Of a stretch of 64,000 nt of DNA, positions 16,579 to 24,398 are shown piece by piece (positions within the stretch are counted from its first letter, which is position 1; every line of letters begins with the position of its first letter). Origin of the DNA: Pseudideonella sakaiensis (GTDB lineage: Bacteria > Pseudomonadota > Gammaproteobacteria > Burkholderiales > Burkholderiaceae_C); NCBI RefSeq assembly GCF_001293525.1, contig NZ_BBYR01000085.1, forward strand, positions 1-64,000, written 5' to 3'. Both the position numbers and the translations under genes were made by a program. The notes under the pieces are model-generated. The model did not search any database, was not told the origin of the DNA, and was given only the letters and a program-made list of their open reading frames with translations.

Positions 16579-17421
16579 ATGACCGCCGGCCCCCTGCCCG
16601 CGCCCGCCGCGGCGCCGCCCGACCTGGTGCTCGAGGTCGAGAACATCGACGTCGTCTACAACAAGTCGGTGCAGGTGCTGCGCGGCCTGTCGCTGGCGGT
16701 GCCGCGCGGGCAGATCGTCGCGCTGCTGGGCAGCAACGGCGCCGGCAAGAGCACCACGCTGAAGGCGGTGACCAACCTGCTGCCGCTGCACCACGGCGCG
16801 CTCGGCGGAGGGCGCATCCGCTACGACGGGCGCGACACCGCCGGCCGCACGCCGCACGCGCTGGTGCGCGCCGGCCTGTTCCACGTGCTGGAGGGCCGGC
16901 ACGTGTTCGAGGACCTGACGGTGGAGGAGAACCTCGTCGCGGCGACCTATGCGCTGACCGGGCGGCGCGCCGCGAAGGCCGACTTCGACCGCGTCTACGA
17001 CTACTTCCCGCGCCTGCACGAGCGCCGCCGCGGCCTCGCCGGCTACCTCTCCGGCGGCGAGCAGCAGATGCTCGCGATCGGCCGCGCGCTGGTGGCCGAG
17101 CCGACGCTGATGCTGCTGGACGAGCCCTCGCTGGGCCTGTCGCCGGTGCTGGTCGAGACCATCTTCGAGATCATCGCGCGCATCAATGCCGAACGCGGCG
17201 TGTCGATGCTGCTGGTGGAGCAGAACGCGTCGGTGGCGCTGGCGGTGGCGCACTACGGCTACATCATGGAAACGGGCAAGGTCGTGATCGACAACACCGC
17301 CGAACGCCTCGCGGCGGACCCGGACGTGCGCGAGTTCTACCTCGGCATGGGCCAGGAGGGTGGCGCGAAGAGCTTCCGCGACGTGAAGCACTACAAGCGG
17401 CGCAAGCGGTGGCTCGCGTGA
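16579..17421 (+). CDS. livF: ABC transporter ATPase LivF
   Basis: Second ATPase of the importer, 280 residues. Walker A is GSNGAGKST at residues 51-59, the signature LSGGEQQMLAIGRAL, Walker B LMLLDEPSLGLSP and the H-loop LLVEQN. There is no LivG-type C-terminal QAYLG element. Instead the protein ends with a basic tail KHYKRRKRWLA that is longer than in the E. coli protein but common in beta-proteobacterial relatives linked to CoA ligases. Its last 13 bases overlap the start assigned to the ligase gene. Confidence 0.92.
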   Translation: MTAGPLPAPAAAPPDLVLEVENIDVVYNKSVQVLRGLSLAVPRGQIVALLGSNGAGKSTTLKAVTNLLPLHHGALGGGRIRYDGRDTAGRTPHALVRAGLFHVLEGRHVFEDLTVEENLVAATYALTGRRAAKADFDRVYDYFPRLHERRRGLAGYLSGGEQQMLAIGRALVAEPTLMLLDEPSLGLSPVLVETIFEIIARINAERGVSMLLVEQNASVALAVAHYGYIMETGKVVIDNTAERLAADPDVREFYLGMGQEGGAKSFRDVKHYKRRKRWLA

Positions 17422-19343
17422 TCCCCCCCCGGATCGCCTTCGGCGCTCCCCCCCGGGGGGGCGACGCTGGCGGCCCGGCGGAGCCGGGCCGCGGCGTCCG
17501 CTCGGGGGGCTCGGTCGACGGGCCGGTCGGTGGCGACGGGCTGCCGACCGGCTTGACGCTGCCGCAGGCGCTGCGCTGGCAGGCGCAGCGCGCGCCGCGG
17601 CGCGTGGCGGTGCGGCAGAAGGAGCACGGGATCTGGAAGCCGCTGGACTGGGCGGGCCTGCACCGGCGGGCGCTGCACGTGGGCCTGGGGCTGCGGGCGC
17701 TGGGCCTGTCCGAGGGCGGGCACGTCGGCGTGCTGGCGGAGAACCGCGTCGAGTGGCTGCTGTCGCAGCTCGGCGCGGGGCTCGTCGGCGCGGTCACGGT
17801 GGGCGTCTACCCGACCAGCCCGGCCGCCGAGGTGGCCTACGTGCTGGCGCATGCCGAGGCCGAGGTGGTGGTCTGCGAGGACCAGGAGCAGAGCGACAAG
17901 CTGCTCGAGGCGCTGGACCAGCTGCCGCGGCTGCGCCGCATCGTCGTGATGGAGCGCAAGGGGCTGGCGGACACGCGCGCGCGCGCGCCCACGCTGGTGC
18001 TCGGCTTCGACGAGCTCGAGGCGGCCGGCGCGGCCCGCGCCGCGGCCGAGGCGGGTGCGGTCGAGGCCGCGCTGGCCCGCCAGACCCTGGACGACACGGC
18101 CCTGCTGATCTATACCTCCGGCTCCACCGGCCGGCCGAAGGGCGCGATGATCGGCTACGGCAACATCGCCGCGATGGCGGCCGGCACGGTCGACCGGCTG
18201 GGCCTGCGACCCGACACCGCCCACCTGTCCTACCTGCCGCTGTGCCACGTGGCCGAGCAGATGCTGACGGTGTTCGTGCCGCTCTACCTGGGCTCGCGGG
18301 TGGACTTCGGCGAGTCGATCCGCACCGTGCAGGAGGACCTGCGCGAGGTCGCGCCGACGATGTTCCTCGGCGTGCCGCGCATCTGGGAGAAGCTGCACGC
18401 GGCGATCAGCGTGCGCATGGCCGAGACCGGGCCGTTGCGCCGTGCCCTCTACGAGCGCGCGCTGGCCGCCTGCCGGCCCTTCGCCTTCAAGGCCCCGGCG
18501 CAGCGCACGCTGCGCGAGCGCCTGGTCTTCGGCCTCGCCTACCTGCTGGTGTTCCGGGCGCTGCAGAACTTCATCGGCCTGCGCCGCGCGCGCATCGCGC
18601 TGACGGGCGCCGCGCCGATCCCGGCGGCGATCGTCGCCTACTTCCGCACCCTGGGCGTGCCGCTGGTCGAGGTCTACGGCATGACCGAGACGAGTGGCAT
18701 GGTGCTCGGCCAGCGCGCCGACGCGATCCGGCCGGCCACGGTGGGCGAGCCGACGCTGGGCGCGAGCTGCCGCGTCGGCGACCAGGGCGAGCTGCTGGTG
18801 CGCGGGCCGATGGTGTTCCAGGGCTACTACCGCAACCCCGACGCGAGCGCCGCGGCCACGGTCGACGGCTGGCTGCACACCGGCGACGTGGTCGAGGTGG
18901 TGGACGGCCAGTACCGCATCGTCGACCGGCTGAAGGACATCATGATCACCGCCGGCGGCAAGAACCTGACGCCGAGCGAGGTCGAGAACGCGATGAAGGC
19001 CAGCCCCTACGTGAAGGAGTGCGTCATCGTGGCCGATGCGCGCCGCTTCGTCACGGCGCTGGTGCAGATCGACTACGAGACGGTGGCCGCGTGGGCCCAG
19101 GCGAACGGCGTGACCTTCACGCACTTCCGCTCGCTGGCCGAGCACCCGCAGGTGTGTGCGCTGGTGCAGCGCGAGATCGACGCCGGCAACGCCGGGCTCG
19201 CGCCGGTGGCCCAGGTGCGGCGCTTCCACCTGCTGACCAAGGAACTGGACCACGACGATGGCGAGGTCACGGCGACGATGAAGGTGCGGCGGGCCAGCGT
19301 CTACCGGGCCTATGCGGCGGAGATCGAGGCGATGTATGCCTGA
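17409..19343 (+). CDS. AMP-dependent acyl-CoA synthetase (long-chain type)
   Basis: Adenylate-forming CoA ligase, 644 residues from the first ATG. Motifs: P-loop YTSGSTGRPKG beginning at residue 235, VYGMTET near 422-428, and GWLHTGDVVEV with IVDRLKDIMITAGGKNL near 500-525. The class is the FAA1/FadD15-like long-chain type. It would activate the acid imported by the ABC system to its CoA thioester in the cytoplasm. The first 45 or so residues are not family-like: they translate a GC-rich palindromic element at 17448-17492. The catalytic enzyme therefore seems to begin near residue 47 (LPTGLTLPQAL), but no ATG or GTG start is available there; a TTG in the GLTL region is the only alternative. 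Confidence 0.88.
   Translation: MARVIPPRIAFGAPPRGGDAGGPAEPGRGVRSGGSVDGPVGGDGLPTGLTLPQALRWQAQRAPRRVAVRQKEHGIWKPLDWAGLHRRALHVGLGLRALGLSEGGHVGVLAENRVEWLLSQLGAGLVGAVTVGVYPTSPAAEVAYVLAHAEAEVVVCEDQEQSDKLLEALDQLPRLRRIVVMERKGLADTRARAPTLVLGFDELEAAGAARAAAEAGAVEAALARQTLDDTALLIYTSGSTGRPKGAMIGYGNIAAMAAGTVDRLGLRPDTAHLSYLPLCHVAEQMLTVFVPLYLGSRVDFGESIRTVQEDLREVAPTMFLGVPRIWEKLHAAISVRMAETGPLRRALYERALAACRPFAFKAPAQRTLRERLVFGLAYLLVFRALQNFIGLRRARIALTGAAPIPAAIVAYFRTLGVPLVEVYGMTETSGMVLGQRADAIRPATVGEPTLGASCRVGDQGELLVRGPMVFQGYYRNPDASAAATVDGWLHTGDVVEVVDGQYRIVDRLKDIMITAGGKNLTPSEVENAMKASPYVKECVIVADARRFVTALVQIDYETVAAWAQANGVTFTHFRSLAEHPQVCALVQREIDAGNAGLAPVAQVRRFHLLTKELDHDDGEVTATMKVRRASVYRAYAAEIEAMYA
17448..17492. repeat. 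GC-rich palindromic (REP-like) element inside the 5' end of the ligase gene
   Basis: Two adjacent palindromes: seven C followed by seven G (17448-17461), and a hairpin with 10-base arms GCGGCCCGGC-GGA-GCCGGGCCGC (17470-17492). The C-run/G-run plus hairpin layout resembles short extragenic palindromes scattered through Burkholderiales genomes. Here it lies downstream of the livF stop and is read as coding by the ligase frame. Confidence 0.5.
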
Positions 19344-20046
19344 ACCGCGCGGCGGGCGGCCCGCGCCGCGCCCGGGCCCGCGGGCGGCCGCCGGCGCGCC
19401 GGTCGCGTCGCCGTGGCAGCCGGGCGGGCGCGAGGCGCAGCGGGCGCTCAAGCGCGACGCGGTGCTGCGCACCGCCGCCCAGCTCTTCAACGAGAAGGGC
19501 TATGCCGCCAGCACGCTGGAGGAGGTGGCCGAGCGGCTGGGCGTCAGCAAGCCCACGGTCTACTACTACGTCGACAGCAAGGACGCGATCCTCTACGAGT
19601 GCGTGAAGACCGGGCTGGAGATGCTGCAGCAGGCGGTGCGCGAGGTCGACGCCGCCGGCGGCAGTGCGTACCAGAAGCTGCTGGCGGCGATGCACGCCTA
19701 CGTCGACATCGTCACGCAGGACTTCGGCATGTGCGTCATCCGCGTCGGCGAGGACCCGCTGCCGCCCGCGGCGCGCCAGAAGCTGCGCCGCATGAAGGCC
19801 GGCCTGGACCATGAGTTCCGCGAGCTGATCCGCCAGGGCATCGCCGAAGGCTCGATCGCCGACTGCGATCCCAAGCTCGCCGCCTTCACGCTGGCCGGCG
19901 CGCTGAGCTGGATCGGCCGCTGGTACGACCCCGGCGGCGCGCTCGATCCGGCCGGCATCGCCGCTGCCTGCATCGGCGTGCTGACCCGCGGGCTCGCGGC
20001 CCCGCCGGCACCGGCCGCCACCGGGCGGCGGCGGGCGGCCCGCTGA
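19336..20046 (+). CDS. TetR/AcrR family transcriptional regulator
   Basis: Regulator of 236 residues. The helix-turn-helix at about residues 45-90 reads RTAAQLFNEKGYAASTLEEVAERLGVSKPTVYYYVDSKD in pieces typical of TetR proteins. The ligand-binding half contains a MAYVD-type dimer helix and a WYDPGGALDP segment found in regulators of acyl-CoA metabolism. The ATG at 19336 overlaps the ligase stop, so it is the last gene of the livG operon. An unusually long Pro/Arg/Gly-rich N-terminus of about 35 residues precedes the DNA-binding domain. It may repress the operon by binding the inverted repeat at 12502-12519 and respond to an acyl-CoA, which is inferred from context. Confidence 0.88.
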   Translation: MPEPRGGRPAPRPGPRAAAGAPVASPWQPGGREAQRALKRDAVLRTAAQLFNEKGYAASTLEEVAERLGVSKPTVYYYVDSKDAILYECVKTGLEMLQQAVREVDAAGGSAYQKLLAAMHAYVDIVTQDFGMCVIRVGEDPLPPAARQKLRRMKAGLDHEFRELIRQGIAEGSIADCDPKLAAFTLAGALSWIGRWYDPGGALDPAGIAAACIGVLTRGLAAPPAPAATGRRRAAR

Positions 20047-20157
20047 GCCGGGCCGGGCCGGTGCGGCGCCGGCCCGGCGCCCGCGCCGCGTCGACGGGCC
20101 CCGCGCGCGGCCGCACCTAAAGTCTGGACAATCGGCGACCTGCTCCCGCCCGAAGCC

Positions 20158-20601
20158 ATGCACGCGCCGACCACCAACCCCGCCCCGCTGTCGCCCTTCC
20201 ACCTCGCCTTCCCGGTGCACGACCTGGGCGCGGCCCGCGCCTTCTACGGCGGCCTGCTCGGCTGCCCCGAGGGCCGCAGCGCCGACGACTGGGTGGACTT
20301 CAATTTTTATGGCCACCAGATCGTCGCCCACCTGGCGCCGCAGGAGGCCCGGCCCGCGCAGCGCAACGCCGTCGACGGCCACGGCGTGCCGGTGCGGCAC
20401 TTCGGCATCGTGCTGCCGATGGCGGACTGGGAGGTGCTGGCGGCGCGGCTGCGCGCGGCCGGCACCGCCTTCGTGATCGAGCCCTACACCCGTTTCCGCG
20501 GCGAGCCGGGCGAGCAGGCGACCATGTTCTTCCTCGATCCGTCGGGCAATGCGATCGAGGTGAAGGCCTTCGCGGACATCACGCGGCTGTTCGCGCGATG
20601 A
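20158..20601 (+). CDS. VOC family protein (glyoxalase/dioxygenase superfamily)
   Basis: Protein of 147 residues with the paired beta-alpha-beta-beta-beta modules of the vicinal-oxygen-chelate fold: [22 protein letters not shown] at the start and [15 protein letters not shown] near the end. The candidate metal ligands are His in the first strand, a His in the VRHFGIVLP strand and Glu in AIEVKAF. No particular reaction can be assigned. It overlaps the next gene by 4 bases (ATGA), which links it to a flavin reductase-like protein. Confidence 0.85.
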   Translation: MHAPTTNPAPLSPFHLAFPVHDLGAARAFYGGLLGCPEGRSADDWVDFNFYGHQIVAHLAPQEARPAQRNAVDGHGVPVRHFGIVLPMADWEVLAARLRAAGTAFVIEPYTRFRGEPGEQATMFFLDPSGNAIEVKAFADITRLFAR

Positions 20602-21203
20602 CGGCGGCAGCCGGGCGACCCGCGGGTTTCCTGCCGGTCCCGCTGGCGCAGGCCAGCCGGCTGCTGAACCACGGGCCGACGGTGCTGGTCACCAGCGCCG
20701 CCGGCGACCAGCGCAACGTGATGGCGGCGGCCTGGTCGATGCCGGTGGAGTTCTCGCCGCCGCGCATCGCGGTGGTGATCGACAAGCAGACCCACACCCG
20801 CCGCCTCGTCGAGGCCTCCGGGCAGTTCGCGGTCTGCGTGCCGGGCGCGGCGCTGGTCGACCTCACCTGGGCCGTCGGCCAGTGCAGCGGGCGCGAGGTC
20901 GACAAGTTCGCGCGCCACGGGCTGGTGGCGGTGCGCGGGCCGGTGCTCGGCTTGCCCCTGCTCGAGGCCGGCTGCGCCGCCTGGCTGGAATGCCGGCGGC
21001 TGCCGGAGCCGCATGCCGAGGACGCCTACGACACCTGCTTCGGCGAGGTCGTCGCGGCCGCCGCCGACCCGCGGATCTTCGCCGACGGCCGCTGGGACTT
21101 CCGCCCCGACAACGCCGACCTGCAGACGGTGCACCACCTCGGCGGCGGGCGCTTCGTACGCGCCGGCGGCACCCTGCAGGCGCGGCCGCCGGCCGACGCC
21201 TGA
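20598..21203 (+). CDS. Flavin reductase family protein
   Basis: Protein of 201 residues with the FMN-binding split-barrel fold of the flavin reductase/DIM6 family. The [21 protein letters not shown] segment, the [12 protein letters not shown] strand, and the [12 protein letters not shown] and VDKFARHGL regions are diagnostic. Such proteins bind FMN and either supply reduced flavin to a monooxygenase or act as oxidoreductases themselves. Its start overlaps the VOC gene stop, suggesting both act on the same small aromatic or carbonyl compound; that is inference. Confidence 0.85.
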   Translation: MTAAAGRPAGFLPVPLAQASRLLNHGPTVLVTSAAGDQRNVMAAAWSMPVEFSPPRIAVVIDKQTHTRRLVEASGQFAVCVPGAALVDLTWAVGQCSGREVDKFARHGLVAVRGPVLGLPLLEAGCAAWLECRRLPEPHAEDAYDTCFGEVVAAAADPRIFADGRWDFRPDNADLQTVHHLGGGRFVRAGGTLQARPPADA

Positions 21204-21204
21204 G

Positions 21205-21223
21205 CCCGCCGCTGGCCGGCGGG
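21205..21223 (+). terminator. Possible hairpin terminator after flavin reductase
   Basis: Inverted repeat CCCGCCG-CTGGC-CGGCGGG starting 2 bases after the stop codon. The nearest T-run (six T at 21251-21256) is too far for a classic intrinsic terminator. Confidence 0.35.
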
Positions 21224-21293
21224 ACCCCGCTCCGGGAAGACGCCGCCCTCTTTTTTAACGGGGCATTTACGCCGCGGCGCCGAGACTGCCGCA

Positions 21294-21860
21294 ATGGATT
21301 CGCTGCGCCCCCCGACCTCGCGCCCACGGCGCGTGCCGGCCCTGCGCACCGGCACGGCCCGGCCGGTGCTGCGCGGCCTGCCGACGCTTCATCCGGGCCT
21401 GCGGCCCGAGCCGGCGCCGGCCCCTGCCGGGCTGGACACCGCGCTGGCCGTCGACGCCGCCGATCCCGACGCGCTGTTCGCGTTCGCCGCGGAGCGGATG
21501 GCCGGCGGCCGGGTGCGCGTCGCCGAGGACTATGCCCGCCGCCTCGCGGCGCGCCACACGCGGCGCTCCACCGCGCTCGGCCACGGGCTGGCGCTGCCGC
21601 ACGCCGCGTCGGGCTATGCGAACGGCGTGCAGGCGCTCTACCTGCGCACCCGGGCGCCGCTCGACTTCGACGCGCCGGACGGCGAGCCGGTCTCGGATTT
21701 CCTGTTCCTCGTGGTGCCGCGGCCGGCCTCGTCGGCCCACTCGGAACTGCTGGAGGCGCTGCAGGAAGCCTTCGGGCTGCCGCGGCTGCGGCGCGAGCTG
21801 CGGCAGGAGCGGCCGGAGGCGGTGCTGGCCGAGCTCTGGCAGCGGGTGCGCCGCCGCTGA
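21294..21860 (+). CDS. PTS EIIA (EIIA-Ntr/fructose type) domain protein
   Basis: Protein of 188 residues with an EIIA type 2 domain from about residue 45 to the end. The phosphorylatable His is in GHGLALPHA near residue 103, followed by the expected LYLRTRAPLDFDAPDGEPV and FLFLVVPR strands. The first 45 residues are a basic, Pro-rich extension not found in PtsN. No other PTS gene is nearby. EIIA-Ntr proteins regulate potassium uptake through KdpD in E. coli, and the next gene is a KdpD-like kinase. A regulatory link to potassium or cell-envelope signalling is plausible but inferred. Confidence 0.83.
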   Translation: MDSLRPPTSRPRRVPALRTGTARPVLRGLPTLHPGLRPEPAPAPAGLDTALAVDAADPDALFAFAAERMAGGRVRVAEDYARRLAARHTRRSTALGHGLALPHAASGYANGVQALYLRTRAPLDFDAPDGEPVSDFLFLVVPRPASSAHSELLEALQEAFGLPRLRRELRQERPEAVLAELWQRVRRR

Positions 21861-21967
21861 CGGCGGCCCGGTCCGACCCAGCCCCGGTTCCACCACCGCG
21901 GCACGGCCGCGCCCCTGCAGCACGCCCGCGGCCGCGCGCGTCCGGGTGCGCCGCAGGACAATACCGC

Positions 21968-23425
21968 GTGCCCGCTCCCGCCCCGCCCGAGATCGCCGCG
22001 CCGCCGGCCGCCGGCCGCGCCGCGGCGCTGCTGCGCGCGACCGGCGTCGTGGCGGCCTGCGGCGGCATCGCCTGGCTCATGCAGCCCTGGTTCGGCCTGT
22101 CCAACCTGATCCTCGTCTTCAGCGTCGGCGTGGTTTTCGTCGCGGCCACGGCCGGCGCGGCCCCGCTGGTCTGGGCGCTGCTGCTCAGCATCGTCGTGAT
22201 CGACTTCGTGTTCGTGCCGCCGCGCTGGGGCTTCCGGCCGATCGACCTGGAGCACTGGGAACACTACTTCACGCTGGCGGTGATGATCGCGCTGGCCGTG
22301 CTGGTGAGCGGCCTGTCGTCGCGCGCACGCCGCCAGGCCCGCGCGGCCCAGCGCCGGGCCTCGCGGCTGCAGCGGCTGAACGTGCTGGCGCGCGCGCTGG
22401 CCGCACCGGGCGAGGATGCGGACGTGGTGCGCCTGGCCGAGGCGGCCGTGCAGGACAGCCTCGGCCGGCCCGCGCGGCTCGTGCTCGACCCCGCCGCGCC
22501 GGCGCCCGCACGCGCGCTGCCCTTGCGCGACGGCCAGCAGCGCTTCGGCCACCTCGACCTGCCCGGCGGCCACGCGCCCGACGCGGAGGCCGCGGGCTTC
22601 CTCGCCGCCGTCGCCGCCCAGGCCTCGCTGGCGCTGGCGCGCCATGCCTCGGAGCGCCGGCACGCCCAGGCCCTGGTCGAGGCCGAGGGCGAGCGCCTGC
22701 GCAACACCCTGCTGCACGGCCTCTCGCACGACTTCCGCACCCCGCTGACGACGCTGATCGGCGCCACCAGCAGCCTGCTCGAGCAGGGCGAGCAGCTGGC
22801 GCCGCCGCGGCGTCGCCAGCTGCTCGAGGGCGCGCTGCGCGAGGCGCGGCGGCTCGATGCGATCACCAGCACCCTGCTGGACCTGACGCGCATGGAGGAA
22901 GGCGCGCTGCAGCCGCGCTTCGAGTGGTGCCCGGCGGACGAACTGATGGACGAAGCGCTCACGCCGCTGCGCCCGGCCCTGGCGCCGTTCCGGCTCGAGG
23001 AGCGGATCGACGCGGGCGCGCTGGTCTGGTGCGACCCGCCGCTGGTCGCGCGCGTGCTCGCCAACCTGGTGGACAACGCGGTGCGCTACACGCCGCCGGG
23101 CGGACGCATCCGCATCGGCCTGGCCTGCCGTCCGGCCAGAGCCGCCGGCACGGCCGACGGCGCGGCCGAGGGCCCGGGCGGCTGCTGCGAGATCGAGGTC
23201 GCCGACAGCGGCCCGGGCCTGCCGCCGGGGCAGGAGGCGCTGGTGTTCCGCAAATTCCACCGCGTCCAGCCCGATGCCTCGGTCGGCAGCGGCCTCGGGC
23301 TGGCGCTGTGCGCGGCCATCGCCCGCCTGCACGGTGGCCGCATCGACGCACGCACCGATGGCGGCGCGGTGTTCACGCTGCGGCTGCCGCAGCCGGCGCT
23401 CGAGGCCGCGGCGATCGAGGCCTGA
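21968..23425 (+). CDS. KdpD-like sensor histidine kinase lacking the N-terminal KdpD domain
   Basis: Inner-membrane kinase of 485 residues. A DUF4118 membrane domain with four segments covers about residues 20-115. It is followed by a GAF-like region (about 130-225), the H-box LSHDFRTPLTTLIGA near residue 257, NLVDNAVRY, DSGPGLPPG and GSGLGLAL. The C-terminal half closely follows KdpD, but the KdpD sensor and Usp domains that precede DUF4118 in the full 900-residue protein are absent. GTG 21968 is used because it leaves a short N-terminus before the first membrane helix. It precedes a KdpE-like regulator; kdpFABC are not in the window. Confidence 0.87.
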   Translation: MPAPAPPEIAAPPAAGRAAALLRATGVVAACGGIAWLMQPWFGLSNLILVFSVGVVFVAATAGAAPLVWALLLSIVVIDFVFVPPRWGFRPIDLEHWEHYFTLAVMIALAVLVSGLSSRARRQARAAQRRASRLQRLNVLARALAAPGEDADVVRLAEAAVQDSLGRPARLVLDPAAPAPARALPLRDGQQRFGHLDLPGGHAPDAEAAGFLAAVAAQASLALARHASERRHAQALVEAEGERLRNTLLHGLSHDFRTPLTTLIGATSSLLEQGEQLAPPRRRQLLEGALREARRLDAITSTLLDLTRMEEGALQPRFEWCPADELMDEALTPLRPALAPFRLEERIDAGALVWCDPPLVARVLANLVDNAVRYTPPGGRIRIGLACRPARAAGTADGAAEGPGGCCEIEVADSGPGLPPGQEALVFRKFHRVQPDASVGSGLGLALCAAIARLHGGRIDARTDGGAVFTLRLPQPALEAAAIEA

Positions 23426-23474
23426 GCAAGCCGTGGACGGCACCGGCCGGCGCGCGGACGCGGCGCACGGCAGA

Positions 23475-24287
23475 ATGCCGGGAAGCCGCCTGCCGATGCC
23501 GCCGCCACCCTCCGCCCCCGTCCCGCCGGACCCGCCCCTGCCGGACATCGACCGCGCCACGGACACGCGGTCCGCCGAGCTGCGCGCCGCAGACCCGCGC
23601 ACCGCGGTGCTGGTGGTGGAGGACGATGCCTCGATCCAGTCCCTGCTCGGCACCACGCTGGAAGCCGAGGGCTACCAGGTGCTGTGCGCCACCGACCTGC
23701 GCAGCGCGCGCGCGCTCGCCAGCCACCGCCGCTTCGACCTCGCGCTGGTGGACCTCGGACTGCCCGACGGCGACGGTCTGGACCTGATCCGCTGGCTGCG
23801 CGGCTGGTCGCAGCGGCCGGTGCTGGTGCTCTCGGCCCGCGGCCAGGAGGCGCAGAAGGTGGCCGCGCTGGACGCGGGCGCCGACGACTACGTGGCCAAG
23901 CCCTTCGGCGTGGCCGAACTGCACGCCCGGCTGCGCGTGGCGCTGCGGCACGCTGCCCGCAGCACGCCGGACGGGCGCAGCCGCCTGCACCTGGGCACGC
24001 TGCTCATCGACCTGCAGGAACGCAGCCTGCAGCGCGACGGCACCGCGGTGCGCCTGACGGCCACCCAGTGGCGCCTGCTCGAGGCGCTGGCCCGCCAGGC
24101 CGGACGGGTGCTGACCCCGGCCGCGCTGCTGCGCGAGGTCTGGGGGCCCGCGCATGCGGAGCAGGGCCACTACCTGCGCATCTACGTGCGCCAGCTGCGG
24201 CAGAAGATCGAGCCCGACCCGGCCCACCCCGTCTACCTGCTGAACGAGCCCGGCGTCGGCTATCGGCTGGTGACGGATCCGGCCTGA
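23475..24287 (+). CDS. KdpE-like response regulator (OmpR family)
   Basis: Response regulator of 270 residues. The receiver domain (about 45-160) has the acidic pair VVEDD, phospho-acceptor Asp in LVDLGLPDGDG, and Lys in YVAKPFG. A winged-helix DNA-binding domain (about 175-265) ends in the usual LLNEPGVGYRLV. The match in order and motifs is to KdpE, and the cognate kinase lies 49 bases upstream. The in-frame ATG at 23496 is better placed relative to GGAAG (23480-23484) and may be the true start, removing 7 residues. Targets are unknown since no kdp structural genes are present. Confidence 0.87.
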   Translation: MPGSRLPMPPPPSAPVPPDPPLPDIDRATDTRSAELRAADPRTAVLVVEDDASIQSLLGTTLEAEGYQVLCATDLRSARALASHRRFDLALVDLGLPDGDGLDLIRWLRGWSQRPVLVLSARGQEAQKVAALDAGADDYVAKPFGVAELHARLRVALRHAARSTPDGRSRLHLGTLLIDLQERSLQRDGTAVRLTATQWRLLEALARQAGRVLTPAALLREVWGPAHAEQGHYLRIYVRQLRQKIEPDPAHPVYLLNEPGVGYRLVTDPA

Positions 24288-24398
24288 GGGCCGCCCCACG
24301 GACCCTGCGCTGACACGAACCGGCACCGAGAGTGCCGGCCCGGGGCAGGCCGTGGCAGCATCGAGGCCCCCGCCCCTGCGTCCCCGCGCCCCCCGCCC

